A stretch of 64,000 bases of DNA from Thelephora terrestris (lineage: Eukaryota > Basidiomycota > Agaricomycetes > Thelephorales > Thelephoraceae), in assembly GCA_015956445.1 (NCBI GenBank), contig WIUZ02000005.1:310001-374000 (forward strand), given 5' to 3'. Each line of letters starts with the position of its first letter. The first letter of the stretch is position 1. The notes under the pieces are model-generated. The model was not told the origin of the DNA. It was given only the letters and a program-made list of their open reading frames with translations, and did no database searches. The position numbers and the translations under genes are program-made. Of the stretch, positions 24,689 to 35,732 are shown piece by piece.

Positions 24689-25288
24689 ATGAACGGACAG
24701 GACGGCCACGACCCCTTTGGAGGGCAGAACAAGGCTTCTGCAATCCTCGTCACTCTCGTCATTGCATCATTCGCCGTCTGCACATTGTACATCGCTTATC
24801 GCCAGCTCAACCGCTGTTTGGAGGGGCGCGGTTCGCTCGACCCCCCTCTTACTATCTCTGCATCCACGATTGCCCTGGGTCAAAGGCCGATTTTGTGGGA
24901 CGTGCACATACAAAAGGAAAAGGTGGGGTGGCGCGGGTGGAAGGTCAGTAAATTCCCTAGTAGGCATCCATGCGACCTTCGTTGCCTCGTTCCCTCGCTT
25001 TTGACCCTCGCGTTTGATGACCGAATGTGCATTAACGGATTCTTCTGCCCCGCATAACAGCCTCTGTCTGCAGCTAGCGAGGTACTGTATGCTCCACCTA
25101 CGCTACCGCGGACGCAGAACCCCTCGCAGGGGTTCTCAGGGGGACAAGAAACGGTGCACGTGAGTGTAATTATCGTGCTTCCGTCCCAAAGAAAGCAGGA
25201 ATTGGACTACATGCAAGTGGAAGAGGTTGGGGACTGGGCTATTGGGATTACCGCAGTCCGGTGTAGGGGATCAACTCGGGGCCAGTAG
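24689..25288 (+). CDS. Small single-pass membrane protein of unknown function
   Basis: Two exons (24689-24943 and 25061-25288) join in phase 0 to give about 160 residues. A polar N-terminus (MNGQDGHDPFGGQNK) precedes one transmembrane segment (ASAILVTLVIASFAVCTLYI). A cytosolic region follows with RPILWDVHIQKEKVGWRGWK, a Pro-rich stretch, and a conserved-looking hydrophobic strand (HVSVIIVLPSQRKQELDYMQ) leading to GDWAIGITAVRC near the stop. I have seen similar short membrane proteins in agaricomycete genomes but know no function for them. It neighbours the pheromone receptor; whether the two are linked functionally is unknown. Confidence 0.6.
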
Positions 25289-26529
25289 GTCTCGGCTGTG
25301 TTTTGGGATAAGCCCAGATTTGTATTCCAACAAACATGGCACCATGTATCGTACGTTCCGTCGTTGGTGAGTGGTGTTTCTTCGGATCGGGCCTACAGTC
25401 TGATTTTCGCCTTTGTTTGCAGTATTACCTATTTTCTCGTTGCGGTTGGTGGTCGTGAACCACATGTCCTAATGTACTCACAAGGAATAGAAACCCATAT
25501 CTTGAAGTCCCGGGCCACTGGCTATGTCCATCCCCTCCAGCGGTCCGAGCCACCACGGCCTCCCTGTCTGGTTCATTTCTTGGGTGTCGTGAACTTTTGC
25601 CTAGGACAAAGCTCAGATTCCCCATTGGAGCGTACGTAAATTTTACCTGTACTGCGCTGTAAGGTAGGGTGCGCGACCAAGAGTGCAGGGGCACGTTACA
25701 TGAGGGGGTTCATTCTTCCGTTAGTTCATCCTCACTTGCACCCCAGTCCATGAGATGACTACATGTCCAGTGGTAACCCCCTTAGAGAAGGGTCCTCAGG
25801 CGACTAGATATAACAACTCGCTCCCCATACTCCAGAGACAGTCGCAAGGCTCACGAACCTCATCTCGCAAGTCTACGCGTTGCAGGGTAAAGTGCAGAGT
25901 CAGTCAGGGTATTGAATTGAACCTTGTATGACCGCTTCGCGTGCAGGATTGCTTCCTTGCTCCCTCAATGGCCAGCCTGAATAAATTCTGGTCAGGGAAA
26001 TACAAAGCTCGGCCGATAACTTCTACGACGGCCATCGGCAATAAATTGCAACCACCCGAGAGGCATTTATTACACGGTAGTATCAACTTCCTCTTAATCT
26101 ACGTGCTCACAATACAAATGGTAATGGCTGGTGCGATGTCACAGTATAAAGGAGAGAACCTCCGAAAGATGAACCGAGGCGGGGTTTGGCTAGGCAATGC
26201 TTCTAGGGAATCGAGAAAACGAAAGGATAGGAGACGCTGGATGGAGGGGACGAGGGCGCAGGACAAGAGAGATATACATGACATAATGAGATAAATAGAT
26301 GGCGTTGCGATGGTTTTTAGCTCTTCGAAGTGACATACCAGACAAGTCTCGTAGAATAAAATTGAAGCTTATCAGGATGTTGGTTGGCGGGAGGGGGAGA
26401 GTGGATGATATCGGTTTGGGTTGAGGATGGGCGAAGGTCAAATGATGGATTGGAGGAAAGGAAGATGGAAGTGTGCAAAGTATCGAAACCTTACGGAACA
26501 TCCACCTGGGGAAACCCATGACAAGGATT
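25289..26529. other. Intergenic region downstream of STE3
   Basis: A plus-strand frame at 25298-25639 has no recognised motif. The right part (about 26200-26529) is the 3' flank of STE3; blocks such as gagataaat, tttttagc and accagacaa recur in the broken copies at 28.7-28.9 and 29.5-29.7 kb. No pheromone precursor was recognised. Confidence 0.4.
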
Positions 26530-28004
26530 TCACACTTGGTCGTGGGCGTCGTTCAGACAAATAGTCCTAGTAGTGTCCGGCACAGACCCCCTCCTCAACG
26601 GGTGTTCGAGAGCGGGCTCTGGAACTTGTGGAATCACGTCAATCCACAGGTTCGATGAACTGGACGAGGTAGGCCGTTCCATGGAAGGGTGGGGTTGAAA
26701 TCTGGGGTCGCACTCGTTGACAGCGGCCGTGATACAGGGCTTCTCTGGGGACGATTCTGAATTCCTTCTTGACTCGGTTTGTTGAGTAGTAAGCGTACGG
26801 GAAGCGAAATGAATCGGAGGCATAGCGACGTCCGGGGAGCGAGTGGCCGCGCCTCCGGCGAATGCGCTGCATCCAGGAAGTTTGGCCAAAGTCGAGCCCA
26901 TAAGGCGGTAGTTCTTCTGTGCCTCATCGGCGAATCCAAAAAAAGCGAAGAAGACGAGCGCGCAGTAGACGGGGACCCATCTGTTGAGCTCGAGCGAGAG
27001 GACTTGAACCGGGTCCATCAAGACCCTAGGGTACTGGAAGACGCGGGAATACCCCCAATGGGTGTCAGCCCAGGAAACCCATGGGCTGACATGACCCCAC
27101 GAGACGTTTAATGAGATGTTCCAAGCGACGAGAGGGATGGTGATGATGTAATCAGTGGAGGCTAAGGCGATAAGACGCCAGTAGTTGCTGTAAGCGATAT
27201 CGACATTGAGATCCTTGAACTGTTTTCGCCTCCTAAAGAAGGCGCGGATTGTAAGACCTGGGTGTAGGAGTCCTGGATCAGTGCTTGAGGCAAAGGAAAT
27301 CTGATGAAGTCTTACCCCCGTAGCAAGCTGAGACAACTGAGATGATAAGTGGCCACGAGTAAACGAGGACGTAAGCAAGAGGGGTGTTCCAAGTGGCCGT
27401 ACCGCAACCGTAGTCCTCGTAAATGTTGAACCTATGCCCAGCAACGACGTACTCTGGGGCGCGAAGGAAACTCAGTCGGGTTGAATTCGTAGCGGGGTGA
27501 GAACTTACGCAAGACCATCTCCAACACTGGAATTCCTACTGTGATCAACAACTCGATGGTCATCTCACGGCGTATCTGTCGAGGAGTCAAGATTTTTGAT
27601 GAATATTTTGCGAAACACATTGTGATTCAAAGCGCACCCCATGCGGAGTTGTTATCACGGTGATGTTATAGACGCGGCGGATGATACAAAGAGCGCAAGC
27701 AGGCAATGCGACAGCAAATCCGGTTTGGATACGGGTGGCTAGAAAAGGTTTGAGAGGTTTGAGAGTCAAGTGAAGGGATACGCAACGTACCGATATCGCA
27801 CCACACTGGTGCCCAGTTGATTGCATTCCCGTTCCACACAATAGAGTCAATGAAGAACACGAGGCAAGTAAGTGCCGTCCAAATCAAGTACATGCTTGTC
27901 CCAGAGTGCACGTTCCACGACCGAAGATGCCACGATAGTGGAATGACTGAAAGGAAGAAACCGATCCCGGAGAATATTGTGAACGTGGTGTTGGAGGCAG
28001 TCAT
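26530..28004 (-). CDS. STE3-type pheromone receptor (class D GPCR)
   Basis: This is a seven-transmembrane receptor for farnesylated mating pheromones. From ATG 28004 the protein reads MTASNTTFTIFSGIGFFLSV (TM1), SWNVHSGTSMYLIWTALTCL (TM2), WNGNAINWAPVWCDI and QTGFAVALPACALCIIRRVY (TM3). It continues with a conserved RREMTIELLITVGIPVLEMV (TM4), RFNIYEDYGCGTATWNTPLA (extracellular loop), LVYSWPLIISVVSACYGG (TM5), RRRKQFKDLN with the next TM6, and WVPVYCALVFFAFFGFADEA (TM7). The tail is Ser/Pro rich and runs to the stop at 26530. Introns are short. An upstream frame extends to 28070 but adds nothing family-like. It is apparently intact. Broken 3' copies lie just upstream. Confidence 0.9.
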
Positions 28005-28689
28005 CTCGGCGTGCTCAGTTTTCTTCTTGAGAACTTGAGGCTCCGGTGTACGCGTCGAAAGCTCGGTCAATCGATAGACTGGGGGATTCTGAAAAGCCAG
28101 AGAGAATTCAGTTTGATATAAGGGAGGCGTTATCGTGGGCGACCATCCACAGGGCTAGGTTAGACCAGATATATATAGATCCGTGGAAGGAGGGTGCCAC
28201 TAGCCGAGTTCCACAGCGTTTCTGGCCCTACAGAGCGGCCGGGGTCCCTTCGCCTCCTTCTAAGTCCACAATGATTCGTCTGGATTTGAATGTGCACCGT
28301 GTAAACCTTACGGATAGTCGCCCACTTGAACGCCGAGCGGCGTCTCAAATTCTGTGTGGGTCCCTGAGTCTTAGCAGACAAAGTTCTCTTTCCACCCCAC
28401 AAAGGGAACCGAGATCCCGTGGCAATGATCACTATCAGTGGTCAGGGTCTTCTGGACCCATCATCAGACAAAGTCCCCCTGGGACCGGTTTGGGTCAATG
28501 GGGAGGCTACGATGTTGAGGGGAATGATCCCCTGGCAATAACGTCGGTCCTGACGCCTTGCCCTCGCAGGTTGCCTGCCTGGAGTCGTCACCAAGGAAAG
28601 GGTTGTCCGGAGAATGGATCCCGTCGTATGATTCCTGCAAGTAAGCATCAAACAAGGCCCAGAAAATAAACATCAATATTACCGAGAAA
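28005..28689. other. Region upstream of STE3
   Basis: It holds the STE3 promoter, with a TATA-rich run (agatatatatagat near 28168-28180) about 165 bp upstream of the ATG. A 207-codon plus-strand frame (28046-28669) starts with GTG, has arginine/serine-rich content and no motif, and is judged spurious. No CaaX frame was seen on either strand. Confidence 0.4.
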
Positions 28690-29130
28690 TCGCAGATACG
28701 TTTTTGCACAGTGGCTGTGGGGCTAGAGTAGGTGCGATCCTTCCCCCGAGAACGAGAATGGAAGGCAAGAAGGGGATAGAATAGGATGAGATAAATCAAT
28801 GCCAATACGAGGATTTTTAGCCCTGCGAGACGGTGCACCAGACAATATCCGTAAAGATAAGGTTGGGAGTTAGGCCGTTAGGATATTACCCATTGAATAT
28901 TGAGGGACGGAAGAGTGAGCGGCGTCGTCTTAGTTCGAGAGCATGACAGCCGCGCAGCGATTTCACACTTGGTCGAGCCTGGCGTTGTTTCGGTGAATAC
29001 CGTCTCCAGCGACCTCCCTGCCACCAGGGGAACCCTGGAACCTGCGGAGCCATCTCGATACGCGGGCTCAATAAACTGCACAAAGTCGGCCGTTTTATAC
29101 AAGAGTAAGGCTGGGGCTCGAGGTCGAACT
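28690..29130 (-). pseudogene. Broken STE3 copy: C-terminal tail and 3' flank only
   Basis: On the minus strand this matches the C-terminal cytosolic tail and 3' flank of the intact STE3 gene. The exact 17-mer gatttcacacttggtcg is shared between 28959-28975 and 26526-26542. Translated similarity includes SEFDLEPQPY..IKRPT against NECDPRFQPHPSMERPT, and MAPQVPG against VIPQVPE. The 3' flank shares gagataaat, gatttttagc and gcaccagacaa with the intact gene. All seven membrane segments are missing and the frame is disrupted. It has the same orientation as the intact gene. Confidence 0.7.
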
Positions 29131-29224
29131 CGCTGATGGTCTGCAACCGTCGGACTGCCAAGCGTCTCGTTGGGCCGCCGGGTCAGCCCGTGGTGGGATA
29201 CTCCCGCCAGGGTGACCTCGATGC

Positions 29225-29690
29225 TCCCCTTGATAGTATTAGATGGGCCATTGTCGTGTCCGCGTTTTGCTTCTTCGGTTTGTTTGGATTCGCTGACGAG
29301 GCAAAGAAGAACTACCGCCTCCTGGCTTCCACCTTGGCCAAATCTCTTGGATACACCGCGTTCACTGAGCGTGCGGCCACCTCTGGCCCGGGCGTCGATG
29401 TTTCTCTTCATTTTTCACCCCGTACGTTTGTCACCCAGCAAACCGAGTCAAGGGGGGCATCCAGGTTCGTTCTCGGATAAGTCTCGATTTCGGCCGCTAT
29501 AAACGAGTGCGACGTCAAGCGCTGACAGTGCTGATAGCCCAACTCTTGGGTGTATTTTACGAAACTTATCTAGTGTACATGTTTCACCTCGAAGGGCTAA
29601 AAATACTCGCGAAAACATTCCTTTGTCTTGTTCTATTTGATTATTGCCTTCCGTGTATCCTCCAGAGTTCCTCTCCTTTGTAAACCGCGA
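29225..29690 (+). pseudogene. Broken STE3 copy in opposite orientation: TM7 to 3' flank
   Basis: A plus-strand frame carries FGFADEAKKNYRLLASTLAK and TFVTQQTESRGAS, matching FGFADEAQKNYRLMGSTLAK and TLTTQQTESRRNS of the intact receptor. It stops near 29480, and a short further match (AAINECD against AAVNECD) follows out of context. The 3' flank (cctcgaagggctaaaaatac) then aligns with the flanks of both other copies. TM1-TM6 are absent and part of the tail is deleted. It lies head-to-head with the copy at 28690-29130. Confidence 0.75.
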
Positions 29691-30062
29691 ATCATATGCA
29701 CATAGATAAAGAAGAAAGGACATCGGTTCCGCTGTTGATGCCAGCCGTAGACTCGGGAAGTTATACGGTGAACCTTGGTTCTCACTAATCAAAACCAGTT
29801 CTTGCATACGACGCTCAGTTCAATACTCTGACTATCACAACTCCGTACTCCACGCTGCAACGCGCAGGCCTGCGTGATAGGCAGTGCAAGATGTCTCCTC
29901 GAGGTACGAGGAGTGGATTAATATACTAAAGATCTCGTCGATGGGTATGTAACTAAACCGTGCACCGGCTGGCTGCGATTCCAAGATCACGCAGCGGCCC
30001 TTCTAGAACAGGTCTATCTGAGGTCTATCTAGGGTAACATAAGTAGCAGTGTCTTTCAAAGT
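29691..30062. other. Intergenic region between STE3 relics and COQ1
   Basis: AT-rich flanking sequence with no frame of note. A short direct repeat (aggtctatct, twice near 30010-30028) is present. No CaaX frame was seen. Confidence 0.4.
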
Positions 30063-31600
30063 TCACCGAGATCGTTTCACAGCACGATCACAGAGCGCAT
30101 ATAACGCCGTTTTTGCTTCACTGTCTGGCAAGTGCGATAACAGCTCCTTGGATTTGTCAGCATAAGCTTGCGCGAGCTTTCGTGTGCGCTGTACGCCAGA
30201 CGAACGTCGAACGTAATCTCGGGCCTGTGAAAAAAATTCATGGTCAGTTGATGCTACAAGAAGTGGTGAAAATTGGACACTGACAAGTTCCACGTCTCCA
30301 GGTTGCTTGAACTTGCGCTGGATGAGCGGACCGAGTTCTGGATGTTCCTCCCACGCGAACAAAGCTGGGCCCGTCGCGATTCCGAGTTGTAAATCAGCCC
30401 CGCTAGGCTTGCCCATCGTACTTTCAGCGCATTCGTAATCCATAATGTCGTCCGCAAGCTACCAAAAGCATAAGATGTTTTAGACAAAGCCCAAACGGGA
30501 TACTTGTATGGGCTTACCTGGAAGGCAATCCCAAGATTACGACCGTAAGCGTACGCAACCTCCTTCCAAATCTCACCTTCCCTGCAACCTCCCAAAACGA
30601 CGGCGGCCCTAGCACCCTTAGCCATAATACTGGCCGACTTCAAATAAGTCTTCTGCAAATAAACGTTCCAGTTTTCCTTCCCAAGCGCGGGTCGAACCTG
30701 TTCGGATTCGTCCCTCCCATCGACGGCCTTCATTTGCAAAATCTCCCCCTCGACCAAATTCGCGACCACGCTCGAGATGAGCTCGACGACCTCCACAGAA
30801 CCCAGCCTCGACAACGCAGCGCTGGCCCTTCCCAACAGGAAATCTCCGCCCAAGATCGAGTACTTATTTCCGAACGCGGCAGGCGCGGACGGGACGCCCC
30901 TTCGCAGTGACGACTCATCGATGACGTCATCGTGCAGGAGGGACGCGACGTGTATCATCTCCAGTATCTGAGCAAGACGCATCTGCGTGGGCAGAATCGA
31001 AAGCGATGAGGAGACTTGACGGGGTTCGATGGGTAAGTGGAGTTCAGGAGGTGGTGTTTGGGGGGTCGAGGTCGGTAGGGTCGATCGTAAGGTGAAGACG
31101 GAGTCGAACGAGGTGCTATGCTCTGGCATGTTCGGATTCCAGTCGTTCAACACGTCGGGACGCGTCAGAGGACGATCGAGCTCATCCGCTTTACCTGCAA
31201 TCCCCCCATTCTCCGCAGCCCAAGACTTGAGTCTCCAGTCGTGGCCGAGCCCGTTCGTCGCTTGCGACCACAGCAACACGAGCAACGGCCTGAGCTGTTT
31301 TGACGGGTGCAGGAAGTAGTACCTCGCAATCTCAGTTAAACCCGGATGCGATGAACCCAGGAGGTTCAACAGCGACTCTCGCAGTTGCGCAATTTGAGGC
31401 GCGACCAGTTTGAAAGGGTCCACGTGGGATGATGTATTTTGAAGCGGTTGGGAGGTGGAGGGTGGAGGGGGGGAGGGAGTGACCATCTTCACCTGCGAAA
31501 CAGCTGCGGGAGTGTACTGACGCTGGAAAACCTTCCGAGAGGGAGAAAGGAGCGAAGCGGGGGTACGGAACCGCGGTATATGAGCGGGCCAGCGGCGCAT
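30063..31600 (-). CDS. COQ1: Polyprenyl diphosphate synthase COQ1 (ubiquinone side chain)
   Basis: This enzyme extends farnesyl or geranylgeranyl diphosphate with IPP to make the ubiquinone tail, in mitochondria. A presequence (MRRWPAHIPRFRTPASLLSP) precedes the conserved core: RYYFLHPSKQLRPLLVLLWS, the first Asp-rich motif LLHDDVIDESSLRRG (DDVID near residues 224-228), FGNKYSILGGDFLLGRASAA, VEGEILQMK, QKTYLKSASIMAKGAR and the second Asp-rich motif LADDIMDYE. It ends LYALCDRAVKRSR. A Pro/Thr-rich insert of about 70 residues between RPLLVLL and QMRLAQILEM is usual in fungal COQ1. Introns lie after LGIAFQ and after GDVEL. The start at 31600 excludes a Cys-rich upstream extension. It is about 470 residues. 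Confidence 0.9.
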
Positions 31601-31793
31601 TAGAACGGCGGTCAAGCCCCGAACGTCGAGGAGGAGGGGGGTCGAAACCGAAAGGATCGATGTTAACGAGGCGTCTACGAAATTTAGTCGCGTAATCTCC
31701 CGTTGGCCCCACAGCCTGCCGCATCCCCAACAAAAGTTAAGACAGTCATAAATGCATTCAAATAACGTATGATAACAAGATAGGACAAGGGCT

Positions 31794-32396
31794 CTAACGT
31801 GGCTTTGCTGCACGAGTAACCGGTGGTCGTACGTTGGGATTCAGAGGTGGAAGCTGAGCGACTCTCGTTGATAGCCTTCCTCTTAATCGGTTCACCGGCT
31901 TTTCAAGATGATAGACGAGTTCCTTGGCCTGAGTAATAGGGTCAGCGCAAACCGTTTCAGTCACGAGAGAGAGGCAACGCACTGAGATCCTTAACCTATC
32001 CCAGTCAACCGAGTCCTTTGCGTTGAGAGCTACCAACATAACCGGGTCTCCTTCGTCGGACGTTGGCTCCTTGCTCGTACTCCCGTTATCTTTTAGTGGC
32101 AAGACCGGAAGCACTATTATGCGACCAATCTGGGTTGCGGCGGTCAGCTTAAACCCATCAAAGTAGGCTTCGGCCTCACAGACCTCGCTATCGACCATCC
32201 CTATCCCGTGCTGTTTTGTCTCCTGCCACACCTCGCCACTGACCCCTACCAGCACTCGAATCTCATCCTTAGGCTTTGAAGTGTCGGACGCATAAGATAC
32301 CAACTGTCCCTCTGGCGTAAACAACACGGCCGTGTGCAACTCCGGAAGAGACAGCACTTGCTGGAGAAGATTGTGCAACGAAGACAGCAATAACAT
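31794..32396 (-). CDS. Roadblock/LC7 protein, LAMTOR2-like (Ragulator/EGO complex)
   Basis: LAMTOR2-type proteins form part of the vacuole/lysosome scaffold that holds Rag GTPases for TORC1 signalling. The frame begins MLLLSSLHNLLQQVLSLPEL, then TAVLFTPEGQLVSYASD, matching the first helix and strand of LAMTOR2. GVSGEVWQETKQHGIG, GRIIVLPV and LVALNAKDSVDWDRLRIS follow. The final helix is AKELVYHLEKPVNRLRG. A 54-nt segment between DRLRIS and AKELVYHL has good splice signals (GTGCGT...CTCAG) and is probably an intron that happens to stay in frame. A further in-frame segment before GRIIVL may be another insert. The basic C-terminal tail is extra. It lies 193 bp upstream of COQ1 on the same strand. 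Confidence 0.7.
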   Translation of the reverse strand: MLLLSSLHNLLQQVLSLPELHTAVLFTPEGQLVSYASDTSKPKDEIRVLVGVSGEVWQETKQHGIGMVDSEVCEAEAYFDGFKLTAATQIGRIIVLPVLPLKDNGSTSKEPTSDEGDPVMLVALNAKDSVDWDRLRISVRCLSLVTETVCADPITQAKELVYHLEKPVNRLRGRLSTRVAQLPPLNPNVRPPVTRAAKPR

Positions 32397-32618
32397 CTAC
32401 GCCACGGGAGAACCCGAAGAATGCAATCCCGATCCGCTTCATCCAACAACTTCCGTGTGATCCGGATATACCAAATAGGTGCAAGGAGAATCGAGCATCG
32501 AACCTGATAACTTATACTACGATAGTTTATCGGACAAACAAGGACTAATGTCCGTAATAGCAACGCGGACCGTTAGGATTGGACATACTCACGGAACTTT
32601 CAAGAAAGGCAATAGCAA

Positions 32619-35359
32619 TCACGACCGATTCTGCTTGACGATAGTGAACGGAAGCTCGCTTTCAGGATCGCGGCTTGCACTTACCTGATACGAAGGTTGT
32701 CCATACGTCGGAGCAGGACCTGATGATGGTGGGACCCCGTATCCACCAGACATCGGTGGGGGACCGGGTACTTGCCCATACCCTTGCCCGGAAGCCTGGA
32801 GCGCTGCCAACAGGTTTGGTGGAAGCCCAGGGTAGCTCGAGGGCGGTCCACTTTGAACGTGGGGCTGTTGTGTTTGGGGCGGGTACTGGGGAATTCCAGG
32901 GTAGTGGGCGGGAGGCTGCTGGTAGTACTGGGGTCCCGGAGGTGGTGGCTGCGGCGTCGTATTCGCCGTTTGTTGTGGGGTTCCACCAGTGCTCCCAGGT
33001 TGCTTGAGAGCTGCAAGGAGCTGTTGTACTTTACGGGCTTGTTCGAGTCGATCGTCGACAGCCTATATCATCATTGGTTCGTTAGAATGAAACGGGTCAG
33101 ACCTCGGGATCAGGTGACACTCACGGGAGGAGGAAGAACAGGTGGGCCAGGAGGGGGCGGGGCGGGTTGTGAGTATGAGGGCGTCACAGACTGGGGTGGA
33201 GCCGCGTAAGGGGTGTGTTGTTGTTGTGGCGGCGGTGGCGGCGGTGGTTGGGGGAGCATGTTGGAACCGTAATCTGGAGGGGGCCGTCCGTGTCCATAGT
33301 CTTGAGTTTGTCCACGTCCCCCACGTCCCCTTCCTCTCCCTTCGAATCGATTACCACGAACAGGTGGTCCACCACCGTTATATTCTCCGTCATAGGCGCC
33401 GGGGCGTCTATCTCTCCCGTATTCGTCCGCATCAGTTTTCTTGTCCCACTCGTCGTGGGAGTGGGGTCCTCCGAAGCCGCGACCACCCCTGCCTCTTCCG
33501 CGCCCGCGTCCTCTTCGCCCACCTCTATCTTCCCATTCTGGACGGTGGAGATTTCGTTCGTCCTTCATAGCCCTTTGATTATTCAAGTCAGCCGAATGTA
33601 TATGCGCGCTCAGGATCGCACCTACTTTGGGTCCCGCGGCTGCTCGTCTGCGTTCCAAGCGATTGCAATATCCATAACACCATCTTGTAGTCCTTGGTGT
33701 CTCAACCTGTCATACGACTCTTCGGCGGCCTATCACGGCATCAGTAACATGATTCCAGAGCGAGGGGTAGGGCAATGATTCACCCGCGTATCATAGAACT
33801 CAACGAGGCGTTCGTCATTCCTCTCGCCAGTAGTGACGGACTTGACATCACCAAACTGTTGGAATTTGCGACGAACTTCGTTGTCATCGATCGGCTGACC
33901 AGAAGCGGAGTTCCTCAAAGACACAATCAGAATGCCCTGGAGCGCCTAGTTCGGTGTGAGATGTAAATGGAGATATGGGCGAGTCACTCCACCTGATTTC
34001 TTTCACGGTCCTGCCCCTTGCTGTCATCCCGGGGGAGGGAGTAGTGGACGTCGATCTAAGAAGAGCTCAGCACATAATGAAGGGCGCTCGAGAGCTAAAA
34101 ACTTACTGGTCTACCGCTGATCTCTGATCCTTGCAGTCGTTCCCGTGCCCTCTCAGCCGCTCGGATATCATACTGTGAATCAGCACTCAGTTCCCCTCGT
34201 GCACAATGAAGCGTCGTTTTAGACCCACGTAGGTTACAAAAACCATGCCCCGGTTCGCGATAAGGTCAAAAAAGGTCTTGATATCACCGTGCTCCTCAAA
34301 CATCAGGCGAACATCATCACTGAGGGTTTCGTACTGTAGGCATTACGAAATCGCCGATCAGCCTCACATTACAAAAAGGGTATACCCTGCAAGGGAAACT
34401 TGAGACCACGGATTGGCTCAGATTTCCCCTACAGGAATAACCTCAAGGTGTAATTTACCTTGATGTTTCGGATGAACAGCGTTCGGCATGGGCGTTCACG
34501 GCCAATCCTCTCTTCAATGAGTGAGTCGTGGACTTTATCATCTCGACGCATTGGACGTTTTTGTTGATCACCGAATCCTCCTTGAGTGTAGCTAGGAGTT
34601 TGATCTGAACGAGAGGGAAGAAACCATAGTGAGCTGGGCGAAAAGGGTAGAGGTAATGGATGGGAGGGACATGGACACAGAAAAGTGGAAGCCACCAGAA
34701 GGGGATTCGAATGGCGATGAGATAACGAACTCTCAATAATGGCGCCTAAATGCTGACAGATCGTGGACAAAGCATGTTCACAACGTCATTGCGATTGGAG
34801 ATTGTCCTTACACCGAGAGGGAGGAGGAGCTCAAATGCCTTCTCAGGTGAATCTCATAGGAAATCCTCTGAGCATCGGTGGACTTGACGGAAGAGAAGGG
34901 AAACAAACGGCTCCTTGCGAAACGTGGTCTTGCGTCGAGACAGCGAAGAGCGAACCGTTGCAACTGACAAAAACCTCAATCATGGCTTCAAAGCGTACCT
35001 TCATAAGCTGGATAATCCTGATAGGGACCTGGCTGCTCTGCAACCGGAGGATACGGGGCAGCAGGAGGATAAGTCTGATAGTAAGGGTCTTGAGGTGGGG
35101 GTGGGGGAGGACCACCGTATCCGTTGTAGTCGGCTTGCATATGGCCTTGATCATAAGGAGTCGGACCAGGATCGTTGTACGATGGATAGGTTGGTGGTTG
35201 GTGACTCGGACCACCTCCTCTGCCACGGTAACCGCCTCTTCCTCGCGGGCCACCCCTATCACCATTGAATCTATGAGCCCTCTCTGGACCACCGCCAGGG
35301 GGACCGCCCCTGCGGCCTGGATTCTCGTAACCTCCGCCGTATGGGTGATGTCGATTCAT
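32619..35359 (-). CDS. RNA-binding protein with two RRMs and RGG/Pro-rich regions (Mei2-like)
   Basis: The N-terminus (MNRHHPYGGGYENPGRRGGP) is a Gly/Arg and Pro/Tyr low-complexity region. RRM1 contains PCRTLFIRNIK, MFEEHGDIKTFFDLI and RGMVFVTYYDIRAAERARER; RRM2 contains ILIVSLRNS, VRRKFQQFGDVKSV and RLVEFYDTR followed by AEESYDRLRHQ. After them come an RGG box (GGRRGRGRGRGRGGRGFGG) and a long Pro/Gln/Tyr-rich tail with polyproline. The RRM pair resembles fungal Mei2-like and Csx1-interacting proteins, so a role in mRNA control is likely, but the exact orthologue is not settled. The first intron (34605-34998, 394 nt) is unusually long here. A 54-nt in-frame intron probably precedes the final NRS stop. 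Confidence 0.75.
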
Positions 35360-35732
35360 AGTCTCAGTAGAAAGCACTTATTGAGGGGAAAGAGATTCCC
35401 AACGACGCGTGTGTGCGGTTCGCTGAAAAAGTACTCTGACAACGGAAAATTTGACCAATGACCTGGCCTTTTCACGGGTAGACGAGCAGGGCGCTGGACT
35501 CAAGAAAACCGGGACAAACGCAAGAGTTGTCGTTGATGCCTGTGGTGCGAAAACCGGCTTTACTTTGGGAACGGTGGGTTTGATGGAGAGACAAGTCGTG
35601 GTAGGAGAACAAGAAAAGAGAGAATTTTGCGGCGGGACGCGAAATAAATTCCCAGAAAACCACGTGGCTCCCGCCCGCCATTATCCTTCCTGACCACACT
35701 TCCAGCCTCCCTCGACTGCGGATTCAAACGAA

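Noticed and set aside
25648-25662. CaaX-like ending (C-T-A-L then stop) on the plus strand, possible pheromone precursor
   Set aside because: The frame has no in-frame ATG at a suitable distance, and a terminal Leu would direct geranylgeranyl rather than farnesyl addition. The upstream residues do not resemble a precursor.
28046-28669. 207-codon plus-strand open frame beside STE3
   Set aside because: It starts at GTG, has no motif, and covers the STE3 promoter region; arginine/serine-rich content looks like a chance frame.
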